NCBI GenBank assembly: GCA_016288755.1
Contig: JAEELE010000002.1
Coordinates: forward strand, 1-41,846
DNA length: 41,846 nt
Direction: 5' to 3'
From: Oscillospiraceae bacterium
GTDB taxonomy: Bacteria > Bacillota > Clostridia > Oscillospirales > Ruminococcaceae
Below, one piece after another: positions 21,700 to 29,761 of this stretch. The translations under genes and the position numbers were made by a program. The first letter of the stretch is position 1, and each line of letters opens with the position of its first letter. The notes below the pieces were generated by a model that saw only the letters and a program-made list of their open reading frames with translations, did not search any database and was not told where the DNA came from.

Positions 21700-23093
21700 G
21701 CAGATACAGGATCATTTCGGCGCTGCTGGCAATGAGCCTGTTCCTCGGCGGCTGCGGCATGCTCACGCCGATCGGGGACAGCGCGGAGCCCTCGTCGGGC
21801 GGAGAGAGCAGCAGCGGCAGCACAGGCTCGTCCGCGGCGGAGACCTCCGCTGCACAGACGGAGACGACGCCGCAGCCGCAGCGGTCGCCCGCAGAGCTTC
21901 TGGCAGAGCAGGCGGCGGGCGTGACAAGCATCCTGCCGATGAACGCGGAATTCCTTGCTTGGTGCACCGAGCATGCAGCGCCCGGATTTGCGGAGCGGCT
22001 CTCGGCGGCACTCACCGCGGGCAGCTATTCCGACGCGGATTTCTACGCGCTCTCCGGGATGACCGCAAAGGCGGCAAACGACCTCTTTTCCGGTGAAGCA
22101 GAGCGCGCCGACAATATCCATGTGCTCGACGGCGACGGGCAGCCCGGCATCAGCATGACCTTCACCGGCGATATCAGCTTTGCCGACAACTGGACCGTCA
22201 TGCAATACTGCAAAACGACCGAGAACGGCATCACCGACTGCATTTCGCCGTTTCTGGTCGACCGGCTGCGCGCATCGGATATCTCCTGCATCAACAACGA
22301 ATTCTGCTTCTCCGACCGCGGCACGCCGATGGCGGGCAAGATGTATACCTTCCGCGCCGCGACACAGCATGTGGAGCTCTATCACACACTCGGCACCGAT
22401 ATCGTCGACCTCGCGAACAATCACTGCTTCGATTTCGGCGCGCAGGCATTCCTCGACACGCTCGATACGCTCGACGGTGCGGGCATTCAGCGCATGGGCG
22501 GCGGACGTGACCTCGCGGAGGCGTCCAAGCCCGTGTATTACATCATCGAGGGGAAGAAGATCGCGTTTGTTGCCGCGACGAGAGCCGAAAAGAACATCAT
22601 GACGCCCGAGGCGACCGACAGCAGCCCCGGCGTGCTCCGCTGCTATGACCCGACGCGCTTCCTCGCGGTCATCAAGGAGGCAAAGGCGCAGGCGGACTAT
22701 GTGATCGCGAACCTGCACTGGGGCACCGAGAACAGTCACGCGCTCGAGCAGGTGCAGATCAGCACGGCAAAGCAGTATATCGACGCGGGCGCCGACCTGA
22801 TCATCGGGGCGCATGCGCACTGCCTGCAGGGCATCGAATACTACAAGCATGTCCCGATCGTCTATAATCTCGGCAATTTCTGGTTCAGTCACTACGACAT
22901 CGACACCGGGCTGCTCTGGGTCAATCTGACCGAGGCGGGCAGCACGGAGCTGACCTTCTACCCCGCGACACAGCGCGACTGCAAGACGACCTATGTCGGC
23001 GGCGAGGCGGAGGGCGACCGCATTCTGCAGTGTATGCGCGATTATTCCATCAATGCGGATTTCGCCGCAGACGGCACCGTCACAGAGCAATGA
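21696..23093 (+). CDS. CapA/PgsA-family lipoprotein
   Basis: A 465-residue lipoprotein with lipobox LGGC (Cys20), a Ser/Thr/Gly-rich linker (about 25-65), a helical stretch, then a CapA metallophosphoesterase-like domain (about 150-440). Motifs are FTGDIS (156-161), NNEF (200-203), LANNHCFDFG (239-248), NLHWGTE, IGAHAHCLQGIEYY and YNLGNFWF. CapA proteins take part in poly-gamma-glutamate or capsule biogenesis, but many gut Clostridia members have no capsule role shown. It starts by ATGA overlap with pfp and has no ribosome site of its own, so it depends on coupling to a glycolytic gene, an odd partner. A hairpin follows. Confidence 0.9.
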   Translation: MSRYRIISALLAMSLFLGGCGMLTPIGDSAEPSSGGESSSGSTGSSAAETSAAQTETTPQPQRSPAELLAEQAAGVTSILPMNAEFLAWCTEHAAPGFAERLSAALTAGSYSDADFYALSGMTAKAANDLFSGEAERADNIHVLDGDGQPGISMTFTGDISFADNWTVMQYCKTTENGITDCISPFLVDRLRASDISCINNEFCFSDRGTPMAGKMYTFRAATQHVELYHTLGTDIVDLANNHCFDFGAQAFLDTLDTLDGAGIQRMGGGRDLAEASKPVYYIIEGKKIAFVAATRAEKNIMTPEATDSSPGVLRCYDPTRFLAVIKEAKAQADYVIANLHWGTENSHALEQVQISTAKQYIDAGADLIIGAHAHCLQGIEYYKHVPIVYNLGNFWFSHYDIDTGLLWVNLTEAGSTELTFYPATQRDCKTTYVGGEAEGDRILQCMRDYSINADFAADGTVTEQ

Positions 23094-23096
23094 TCA

Positions 23097-23127
23097 GAGC
23101 CCCGGAGCATCATTTGCTTCGGGGCTC
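23097..23127. terminator. Hairpin between convergent capA-like and whiA genes
   Basis: GAGCCCCGGAGCA pairs with TGCTTCGGGGCTC (one G-T wobble) around a 5-base loop. There is no T run on either side, but it sits in the 54-base gap between convergent genes and probably serves both. Confidence 0.6.
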
Positions 23128-23147
23128 AGTCTGTGATTCTGTGTTTC

Positions 23148-24044
23148 TCAGAGCTTTGCTGCGATCTCTGACAAGCGCTGTAAGCGGTGGTGCACGCCCG
23201 AACGCGAGAGCGGCGGATGCAGCAGTGCGCCGAGGTCGCGCAGGCTCATGTCAGGCTCCTCAAGCCGGAGACGGGCGATCTCCTGCAGATCGTCGGGCAG
23301 CGACGCAATGCCGACGGACTGCTGGATCCGCAGAATATCCTCTGCCTGCCGGTTGCCTGCCGCGACTGCCTTGTCGATATTTGCCATGTCGCAGTTCAGG
23401 CGGCGGTTCGTCTGGCTGCGCATGCTCCGCATCACCTGCTGATTGATCAGCTCGAAATTCGCATCCAGCGCGCCGAGATAGGCGAGCAGGTCGCCGATCT
23501 GCTCATTCTGCTTGAGATAGAGCAGCAGACCGCTGCGCCGCGGGGTCGATTTGAACTGGATCTCCGGCTGCCCCATCTCGGTGAGTGCCTGTATCAGTGC
23601 CGCGCCGACGGTCGGGTCGGGCAGCAGAATTTCGAGATGATAGCCGTTTGCCGGGTCGGTGACGCTCCCGCACGAGACAAACAGCCCTGCCGCGATCTCC
23701 CGCAGATTCGCCTGCGTGATGACCGCCGCACGGTTTTCCGGGTCGATGCCGAGTGCGTCTGTCAGGGCGCGCACCGTGCGGATGCCCGTCAGCGAGAAGG
23801 TCCACAGCGGCAGGCTCTTTGCGCGCGTGCGGTATTCGGTGTCGGGAAGGGCTTTGGGGCAGACCGTCTGCAGCAGCTTCGGAAACAGCGCCGCAAACGC
23901 CGTGCATTCGGTCTGCACGGTGATCTCGCCCGCGGTGAAATGCCGCGCCCCGAGCAGCACGCCCGTCAGAAAGCTGCGGCATTCCGCCGGTGTGCGGACC
24001 GTGCCGCAGATCTCCGTTTTCGCTTCGTTGGAAAAGCTCGGCAT
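23148..24044 (-). CDS. whiA: Sporulation/cell-division regulator WhiA
   Basis: A 298-residue DNA-binding protein. The N-terminal two thirds carry the LAGLIDADG-homing-endonuclease-like domain (FLTGVLLGARHFTAGEITVQ, GLFVSCGSVTDPANGYHLEI). The C-terminal part is a helix-turn-helix (IARLRLEEPDMSLRDLGALL, LSRSGVHHRLQRL). The Asn-rich DMANIDKAVAA segment joins them. In Firmicutes it affects cell division and chromosome segregation. Last gene of the hprK operon, 12 bases after rapZ, RBS GAGGTGAGG. This neighbourhood is the classic rapZ-whiA context. Confidence 0.96.
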   Translation of the reverse strand: MPSFSNEAKTEICGTVRTPAECRSFLTGVLLGARHFTAGEITVQTECTAFAALFPKLLQTVCPKALPDTEYRTRAKSLPLWTFSLTGIRTVRALTDALGIDPENRAAVITQANLREIAAGLFVSCGSVTDPANGYHLEILLPDPTVGAALIQALTEMGQPEIQFKSTPRRSGLLLYLKQNEQIGDLLAYLGALDANFELINQQVMRSMRSQTNRRLNCDMANIDKAVAAGNRQAEDILRIQQSVGIASLPDDLQEIARLRLEEPDMSLRDLGALLHPPLSRSGVHHRLQRLSEIAAKL

Positions 24045-24056
24045 ACCCTCACCTCG

Positions 24057-24935
24057 TCATTTGCGGTCTTTCTTGTAATCGCGGTGGTGCGTGAAAATGT
24101 GCATGCCCTGCCGGCGCAGCTCCGCCGACACCAGCTCTGCGAAGGTCACGGAGCGGTGCCGCCCGCCGGTGCAGCCGAACGCGACAACGAGCTGTGTTCT
24201 GCCTTCGCGGATGTAGAGCGGGATCAGGAATTTCAGCAGCCCGGTCACGCGCTCGAAATATTCCGTTGAATCGGGCGAATTCATGACATAATCCTGCACG
24301 CAGGTCTCGACGCCGGTGTGCTCCTTGAGCTCCTCGATGTAATAGGGATTCGGCAGGCAGCGCATGTCAAAGACGAGGTCTGCCTCGAGCGGTGCGCCGT
24401 GCTTAAAGCCGAAGCTCATGACCTGAATCATCATCGCGTCGGTGATGTGCGGCGTGAACAGATTTTTGATCTGATCCTTGAGCTGCTGTGCGGAGGTCAT
24501 CGAGGAATCGAGCAGGAAATCTGCCGATGCACGGATCGGCTGCAGATGCGACTGCTCATAGCGGATCGCAGACATCAGATCGCCCTCGAAGCGCTGCGCC
24601 AGCGGATGACTGCGCCGCTGGGTGCGGAAACGCTTCAGCACGACATCCTCCGACGCCTCCAGACAGAGCAGCCGGCAGCGCACCTCGTCGTGCAGCTCCT
24701 TTTTCATGGCGCGGTATGCCTCGGCGAGCTCCGAATAGCGGTCACAGGAGCGGATATCGACGACGGCTGCCACGCGCGCGAATCTGCCGTCCTTATCGCG
24801 GCAGCGCAGCACAAATTCCCGCATGTAAAACAGCGGCAGATTGTCGACAACATAGTAGCCGATATCCTCCAGCGCGTCGATGGCACAGGTCTTGCCTGCG
24901 CCCGCCATGCCGGTGACAACGATCAGTTCCATCAT
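24057..24935 (-). CDS. rapZ: RNase adapter / nucleotide-binding protein RapZ (YvcJ)
   Basis: A 292-residue P-loop protein. Walker A is GMAGAGKT (9-16), followed by DALEDIGYYVVDNLPLF and DIRS, and a C-terminal region ending FGCTGGRHRSVTFAE that is diagnostic of the family. In Enterobacteria it controls GlmS via small RNAs; in Firmicutes the role is linked to cell-envelope metabolism and is less clear. Two ATGs stand in tandem at the start and the ribosome site is weak (the nearest GGAGG is about 28 bases upstream), so translation may rely on flow from murB, 66 bases upstream. Confidence 0.95.
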   Translation of the reverse strand: MMELIVVTGMAGAGKTCAIDALEDIGYYVVDNLPLFYMREFVLRCRDKDGRFARVAAVVDIRSCDRYSELAEAYRAMKKELHDEVRCRLLCLEASEDVVLKRFRTQRRSHPLAQRFEGDLMSAIRYEQSHLQPIRASADFLLDSSMTSAQQLKDQIKNLFTPHITDAMMIQVMSFGFKHGAPLEADLVFDMRCLPNPYYIEELKEHTGVETCVQDYVMNSPDSTEYFERVTGLLKFLIPLYIREGRTQLVVAFGCTGGRHRSVTFAELVSAELRRQGMHIFTHHRDYKKDRK

Positions 24936-25001
24936 GGCAGTTTTCGGTGCGTTGTGCGCACCATCCTCCTTTTTTCGGGGTGTATCCTGCAGCGCGGCGC
25001 G

Positions 25002-25913
25002 TCAGAGCAGCTCCGGCTCCAGCTCCAGACGGTAGCCGGTCTGTGCGAACACAGTCTCCTGCACATGCCGGCAGACCGCCATGATATCGGCGAAGGTCGC
25101 GCCGCCGCGGTTGATGACGAAGCCCGCGTGCTTCTCGCTGACCTGCGCGCCGCCGACGCGGTAGCCCTTGAGCCCGCATTCGTCGATCAGCTTCGAGGCG
25201 TAGGCGTTCTCGGCGGGGCGCTTGAAGGTGCTGCCCGCGCTCGGAAATTCCAGCGGCTGCTTTGCCTGCCGCCTGCCGAGCAGCTCGTGCATGTTTGCGC
25301 GGATCGCTTCGGGGTCGCCGGGCGTCAGCCGGACAGAGGCTTTGAGAATGATCCGGTCCGGATGCTCCATGAAGACCGAGTGCCGGTAGCTGAGGGAAAG
25401 ATCTTCAGCGGAGAGCGTGCGCACATCGCCTGCTTCGTCGAGTATCGTGACCGCAGTGAGCACCTGCGACATTTCTCCGCCGTAGGCGCCCGCGTTCATG
25501 AAGACCGCGCCGCCGACCGTGCCGGGGATGCCGTATGCGAATTCGAGCCCGGCGAGCGAATGATTCAGCGCTGCGAGACAGAGGTGCTTGAGCGATACGC
25601 CCGCGCCCGCGGTGAGAATGTCACCGTCGCAGGTGATCTCTGAGCTCAGCGCGCCGCCGAGCACGAGCACCGCGCCGGCAAATCCGGTGTCGCGGCAGAG
25701 CAGATTGCTGCCGCGCCCGATCAGACGGTGCGGGATGCGGTTTGTCCGCAGCCACTGCAGAATATGCTGCACGGCGGGGATATCCGGCACCGTGACAAAT
25801 GCCGCACAGGGTCCGCCGACCTTGAAGGTCGTGTGTGCCGAGAGCGGTTCCTCCGGAATCAGCTCGGCGCCGCATTGCCGGCAGTGCTCTGCCAGCGTTT
25901 CGAGATCCAGCAT
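25002..25913 (-). CDS. murB: UDP-N-acetylenolpyruvoylglucosamine reductase
   Basis: A 303-residue FAD enzyme that reduces UDP-GlcNAc-enolpyruvate to UDP-MurNAc with NADPH, an early cytoplasmic step of peptidoglycan synthesis. FAD-binding GRGSNLL (66-72), GLEFAYGIPGTVGGAVFMNA, the catalytic-Ser motif PSAGSTFKRP and GAQVSEKHAGFVIN are visible. The Met at 25913 follows AAAGGAG by 8 bases; upstream in-frame codons lack a site. It lies 13 bases after the PHP gene. Confidence 0.96.
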   Translation of the reverse strand: MLDLETLAEHCRQCGAELIPEEPLSAHTTFKVGGPCAAFVTVPDIPAVQHILQWLRTNRIPHRLIGRGSNLLCRDTGFAGAVLVLGGALSSEITCDGDILTAGAGVSLKHLCLAALNHSLAGLEFAYGIPGTVGGAVFMNAGAYGGEMSQVLTAVTILDEAGDVRTLSAEDLSLSYRHSVFMEHPDRIILKASVRLTPGDPEAIRANMHELLGRRQAKQPLEFPSAGSTFKRPAENAYASKLIDECGLKGYRVGGAQVSEKHAGFVINRGGATFADIMAVCRHVQETVFAQTGYRLELEPELL

Positions 25914-25926
25914 CGGGAATCTCCTT

Positions 25927-26658
25927 TCAGTCTGTTTCAAATTGGATGCCGCGCTTTTCTGCGGCGATCGCCATGATGCGGTCTGCATCGAGGCTGTAAT
26001 TCAGCGCATCGGGGAAGCCGATCTCACGCAGGACCTGCTCTGCCAGCGGCGTTTTGCCGACCAGCCCCGCAAAATGCGCGTCGGTGTTGACGACGACCGG
26101 CACCTGCAGATCGCGGCAGAGCGCGTAGAAGCGATAGGCGTTTTCGAGGGCGGCGGGCTTCCAGCGCAGCGAGCTCTCGTTGATCTCGACGAGCTTTCCC
26201 GCATCGCGGATCGCCCGGACAACCGCCTCATAATCGCAGGGAAACATCGCAGTGGTCGGGTGCCCGATCACGTCGACGAGCGGATTTTCGCAAAGGCGCA
26301 GATAGCCCTGTGTGACCGTCTCAGGCGTGCGCTCGAAGCGGACACATGCGGTGTGATAGGACGCGACGACCCATTCGCAGAAGGACAGCTCGTGTTCGTC
26401 CATGTCGAGACTGCCGTATTCGTCCATGATATTCGCTTCGACGCCGTAGAGCATGTGAACGCCGTTGAGGCGGCGGGGGAGCACCTTGTAGTTGTGAAAA
26501 TGCCAGAGATGCGGCGCATCCGGGCTGCCCGGTCCGTGGTCGGTGATGCCGAGCAGCCTGACGCCGATTTCAGCGGCTGCTGCTGCCATCTCCGTGACGG
26601 TCGAATAGGCATGCGTGGACGCGACCGTGTGTGTGTGAAGGTCTGCCTGTATCTGCAT
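25927..26658 (-). CDS. PHP-domain phosphatase (YcdX-like)
   Basis: A 243-residue PHP-family metal-dependent phosphoesterase. Metal-ligand motifs are complete: ADLHTHTVAS (H-x-H), GITDHGPG, VEANIMD, IGHPTT and NTDAHFAG. These resemble YcdX-type phosphatases rather than histidinol phosphatase. The substrate is unknown. The ATG at 26658 follows TGAGGTG, 7 bases after the hprK stop. A PHP gene between hprK and murB is a common Firmicutes arrangement. Contrast with the dead PHP protein at 18519. Confidence 0.88.
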   Translation of the reverse strand: MQIQADLHTHTVASTHAYSTVTEMAAAAAEIGVRLLGITDHGPGSPDAPHLWHFHNYKVLPRRLNGVHMLYGVEANIMDEYGSLDMDEHELSFCEWVVASYHTACVRFERTPETVTQGYLRLCENPLVDVIGHPTTAMFPCDYEAVVRAIRDAGKLVEINESSLRWKPAALENAYRFYALCRDLQVPVVVNTDAHFAGLVGKTPLAEQVLREIGFPDALNYSLDADRIMAIAAEKRGIQFETD

Positions 26659-26665
26659 ACGCACC

Positions 26666-27628
26666 TCAGAACTGGTCAAAATCCTTGACCGTTTCCGTGC
26701 CCTGCATATCCTCGAGCCCGAGCTGGTGCAGCAGCTCCTGTGTGGCGTTGTAGCCCATCTTCTTCTGGCGCGAATTCATCGCGGCGACCTCCATGATGAC
26801 CGCGGTATTTCTGCCGGGCTTGACCGGGATCGTCATGGCGGGGACCTTGACGCCGAGGATGTTGGCATACTGCTCATCGACGCCCATGCGGTCGTAGACC
26901 TTGTTGGAATCCCACGGCTCGAGCTCGATGATCATGTCGATCTCCTGCTGGAGCTTGACCGCGCCCATGCCGAACAGTCTGCGGACATTGATGATGCCGA
27001 TGCCGCGCAGCTCGAGGAAGTGACGGATGTTCTCCGGGGAGGTGCCGACCAGATTGGTGTTGGAGACCTTGCGGATCTCGACGGCATCGTCCGCGACAAG
27101 GCGGTGGCCGCGCTTGACCAGCTCGATCGCGCACTCGCTCTTGCCGACGCCGCTCTCACCGGTGATGAGGATGCCCTCGCCGTAAATCTCGATCAGCACG
27201 CCGTGTCTGGTGACGCGCGGCGCGAGGTGCAGGTTGAGGAAGGAGAGCAGATTCGATGTGAAATGCGAGGTCGATTCGGAGGTGCGCAGAACGGGCACCT
27301 TGTATTTCTGGGCGAGCGTGAGCATCTCTGCAAAGCAGGGGAGCCCGCGGCTCAGGCAGAGCGCCTTGATATGCTGTGCAAAAAGCGCCTCGACATGCGA
27401 GACACGCTCGTTTTCGTCGATGGTCGACAGATAGGCAAACTCCATCTTGCCGATGATCTGGATGCGCTCGGGGTTGAAATACTCATAGAAGCCCATGAGC
27501 TGCAGACCGGGGCGCGTGATGTCGTTTTCGGTGACGAGGATTTTTTCGGGGTCCTCCGGCATGCTGAGCACTTCCAGCCGGAATTCGTCAATGATCTGCT
27601 TGAGGGTTACGGAAAAGTTTTCGGCCAT
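26666..27628 (-). CDS. hprK: HPr kinase/phosphorylase
   Basis: A 320-residue bifunctional enzyme that phosphorylates or dephosphorylates HPr on Ser46 and so sets catabolite repression through CcpA. The N-terminal domain (1-130) is followed by the catalytic domain with His142 (RHGVLIEIYG), Walker A GESGVGKS (157-164), RLVADDAVEI and the HprK signature around IIELEPWDSNKVYDRMGVDE. Length is typical. RBS AAAGGAGG and its own promoter make it the first gene of the operon hprK-PHP-murB-rapZ-whiA. Confidence 0.97.
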   Translation of the reverse strand: MAENFSVTLKQIIDEFRLEVLSMPEDPEKILVTENDITRPGLQLMGFYEYFNPERIQIIGKMEFAYLSTIDENERVSHVEALFAQHIKALCLSRGLPCFAEMLTLAQKYKVPVLRTSESTSHFTSNLLSFLNLHLAPRVTRHGVLIEIYGEGILITGESGVGKSECAIELVKRGHRLVADDAVEIRKVSNTNLVGTSPENIRHFLELRGIGIINVRRLFGMGAVKLQQEIDMIIELEPWDSNKVYDRMGVDEQYANILGVKVPAMTIPVKPGRNTAVIMEVAAMNSRQKKMGYNATQELLHQLGLEDMQGTETVKDFDQF

Positions 27629-27668
27629 GATGCCGCCTCCTTTGTTATGGTATGAGTCCGCTTTCTAT

Positions 27669-27697
27669 ATCATACCACAAAATGCACAAAAAAGCAA
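27669..27697 (-). promoter_or_regulatory. Sigma-A promoter of the hprK operon
   Basis: On the minus strand TTGCTT (27692-27697), 17 bases, TATGAT (27669-27674), 41 bases before the hprK ATG. Confidence 0.85.
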
Positions 27698-27935
27698 GCC
27701 CGACAGAGAAAATATAGAAAAATATGCCGCCGATGCGGTGCAAAACTGTAGAGGATACACATGGAAGGCGCCCGACGCCGCGCTGAATCGGGCTGGAGGG
27801 AGGGAGCCGAGTGAGAAGTGAGGAGTGAGAAGTGAGGAGCGGTTCCGTCCATTCCGGCTCTGCTGCCGGATTGCAGACGCAGCACATGCCGCAGTGCCGC
27901 ACGTCAGACCGGAATCGCAAAATGCCGGGCAGGAC
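27698..27935. other. Gene-free stretch upstream of the hprK promoter
   Basis: I see no gene. It contains only a perfect 14-base tandem duplication (27811-27838) and GC-rich sequence of no clear function. Confidence 0.5.
27811..27838. repeat. 14-base perfect tandem duplication
   Basis: GTGAGAAGTGAGGA occurs twice in a row (27811-27824 and 27825-27838). Each unit itself contains GTGAGAAGTGAGG, an imperfect 8-base inner repeat. It is a likely slippage hotspot. Confidence 0.85.
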
Positions 27936-27974
27936 AAAAAACAGCGGAATCCGCGCAAATCGGGATTCCGCTGT
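27936..27974 (-). terminator. Intrinsic terminator of the second sigma/anti-sigma pair
   Basis: ACAGCGGAATCC (27941-27952) pairs with GGATTCCGCTGT (27963-27974). On the minus strand it is followed by six T. Strong. Confidence 0.93.
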
Positions 27975-27991
27975 TCTGCTGCATTGCGGTG

Positions 27992-29083
27992 TTATTCGCT
28001 GATTTTGGTGTAGGTGACGCCGCTGATCTCGACGCCGGTGATCTGCCGCACGTCGATGAAGCCGGTAAAGGATTTCGGGTTGCGCGAATGGAACGTGACC
28101 CCGTCGATCGTCTCGTAGAAGCGTGCGTTGACCCAGTGGAAGCGCTGTCCGCTCATGGTGCCGCCCTGCGTCATCTGATCGGTGTAGGTCGGGATGCGCG
28201 CTTCGCTGTCTTTGCCGTCAGCGCGCAGCAGCCGGATTTTGCTGATATCGGAGAACGGGAATCCGGTATTGCGGAAGAGCTCGAAGCCTGACATCTGCAT
28301 GGTGTCGCCGTTGTCTGCTGCCAGCGTGATGACCGGGATATTCTGCACGATCGGGAAGGTGATCTCCAGCCCGTCGGTGAGGGTGTTGTGCTCGTCGTGG
28401 ACCGTACCCCTGCCGACCTGCTCCGGGTCGCTGTAATAGATGCTTTCTGCGCGGTGCCCCTGCGGCACGCTGTATTTCTCAGACCAGTGCTTGAACACGA
28501 AGGTCGCTTCGGTTGCGCCGGGATCGCCGTCGGGCAGAATCTGAATGTCGTAGGTGACCCACGCCTGTTCGCCGGAAAGCTGCACATGCTGCGTGTTCAC
28601 CCATGCGTTCTTGAAGGCGTCTTCGCCGTCGGAATTGATGACGCCCTTCTCGCAGGAGAAATCGAGCTCGTTCTTCCAGTCGATCTGCTGCCCGCGTTCG
28701 GCGGGGGAGAAGGTCGTCAGCATCAGCGCACGGCTGCCGTCGCAGAGCACTGCCTCGACGGTCGCGTTGACGGTGCCGTTCGTGTAGGTTTTGGGTTCGA
28801 GCGTCATCATGGTCTCGAGCCGTGTTGTGCCGAGCTCGCCGAACTGTGCCGCCGCGAATTTCTTGTTATAGCGCAGTGCGCCGGAAACTGCCGCAGCCGT
28901 CGCACAGACTGCGACTGCCGCAGCCGCCGCTGCCGCAAACACGCGCATTCGCTTCGTGATGCGCGGATGCCTGCGGATGCCCATTTGCCGGATCACCGAT
29001 GTTTCGCATGCGGCGGCAGCATCGGGGCGTTCCGCGGGCTGCTCCGGTTCCAGCCCGGAGAGATAATCGTAAAATTCAGTCAT
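27992..29083 (-). CDS. Anti-sigma-like membrane protein, DUF4179 type
   Basis: A 363-residue single-pass membrane protein. Residues 1-45 are the cytoplasmic part, short and charged (MTEFYDYLSGLEPEQPAE). The helix lies at about 47-68 (VFAAAAAAAVAVCATAAAVS). The extracytoplasmic domain contains a DUF4179-like region (TVNATVEAVLCDGSRALMLT, DWKNELDFSCEKGVINSDGE) and a second beta-rich region toward the C-terminus. It overlaps the sigma gene by ATGA, so the pair is coupled at near-equal amounts. It should hold the sigma inactive; no zinc-binding HxxxCxxC motif is present, so the mechanism differs from ZAS-type anti-sigmas. Confidence 0.8.
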   Translation of the reverse strand: MTEFYDYLSGLEPEQPAERPDAAAACETSVIRQMGIRRHPRITKRMRVFAAAAAAAVAVCATAAAVSGALRYNKKFAAAQFGELGTTRLETMMTLEPKTYTNGTVNATVEAVLCDGSRALMLTTFSPAERGQQIDWKNELDFSCEKGVINSDGEDAFKNAWVNTQHVQLSGEQAWVTYDIQILPDGDPGATEATFVFKHWSEKYSVPQGHRAESIYYSDPEQVGRGTVHDEHNTLTDGLEITFPIVQNIPVITLAADNGDTMQMSGFELFRNTGFPFSDISKIRLLRADGKDSEARIPTYTDQMTQGGTMSGQRFHWVNARFYETIDGVTFHSRNPKSFTGFIDVRQITGVEISGVTYTKISE

Positions 29084-29619
29084 ATCGCATCCTCCTCCAG
29101 TTGTTTGCGCAGGCGCTGCTTGGAGCGGTAGAGTATATTGTCGATCTGCTTTTCCGTCAGCGAAAACCGCTTTGCCAGCGACCGCATGGACTCCATGTAG
29201 TAATATTTGCGCACGAAGATCTCACGGTCGGGCTCCTTCAGCGTCATCACGGCGCGCTGCAGGGCTTCTGCGTCGGCGCGCTTTTCCAGCGCGAGAATGA
29301 CGTCGGTGTCGTCGGTGAGGTCCTCCGGCAGCGCTTCTGCACGCGGAATGCCGGCGGTCAGTGCGCGATACCGCGAAAGCGCCTGATTCCGTGCGACCGT
29401 GCAGAGATAGGCGCGCAGGCGGTCGGGAGCTTCGAGGCGGTCGAGCGTGCGCCAGAGCTGCAGAAAGCTGTCGTTGACGCATTCCTCGGCGTCCTCGGGC
29501 GTGCGGCGCAGGATCGCGCTGCAGATGCTGTGCACCAGCGTATAATACTGCCGGATGCAGGCGCGCATGCCTGCCTCGGCGTCGCGGCGCAGCAGCTGAA
29601 CAAGTGCTGCATCGTCCAA
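29080..29619 (-). CDS. ECF-type RNA polymerase sigma factor (TTG start)
   Basis: A 179-residue sigma factor with region 2 (about 10-80: IRQYYTLVHSICSAILRRTP, VNDSFLQLWRTLDRL, RLRAYLCTVARNQALSRYR) and region 4 (about 115-170: LKEPDREIFVRKYYYMESM, LAKRFSLTEKQIDNILYRSK). The start codon is TTG at 29619, with AGGAGG 7 bases upstream; no ATG or GTG in a comparable place fits. The gene is coupled to its anti-sigma partner. No copy of the promoter block of the first sigma was found here, so the two sigmas appear to have separate regulons. Confidence 0.88.
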   Translation of the reverse strand: MDDAALVQLLRRDAEAGMRACIRQYYTLVHSICSAILRRTPEDAEECVNDSFLQLWRTLDRLEAPDRLRAYLCTVARNQALSRYRALTAGIPRAEALPEDLTDDTDVILALEKRADAEALQRAVMTLKEPDREIFVRKYYYMESMRSLAKRFSLTEKQIDNILYRSKQRLRKQLEEDAI

Positions 29620-29713
29620 GCGGCTCCCTCCTCTCCTGCGAATGGTCCATTCACTTTATCAGACGCATGAAAGCGCGGAATTCCTCACCCGCTGCAAAAA
29701 ATATTTCGGATGC

Positions 29714-29747
29714 AAAAACCGGACGGCTCGATGAAAGCCGTCCGGTT
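29714..29747 (-). terminator. Intrinsic terminator of the lipoprotein gene
   Basis: AACCGGACGGCT / AGCCGTCCGGTT (29717-29728 and 29736-29747). On the minus strand it is followed by TTTTTGC. Strong. Confidence 0.93.
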
Positions 29748-29761
29748 GCTTGTATCAGATA

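Noticed and set aside
21606..23090. 494-codon minus-strand frame opposite the CapA-like gene
   Set aside because: Antisense to a gene with complete CapA motifs; its own translation has no recognisable domain.
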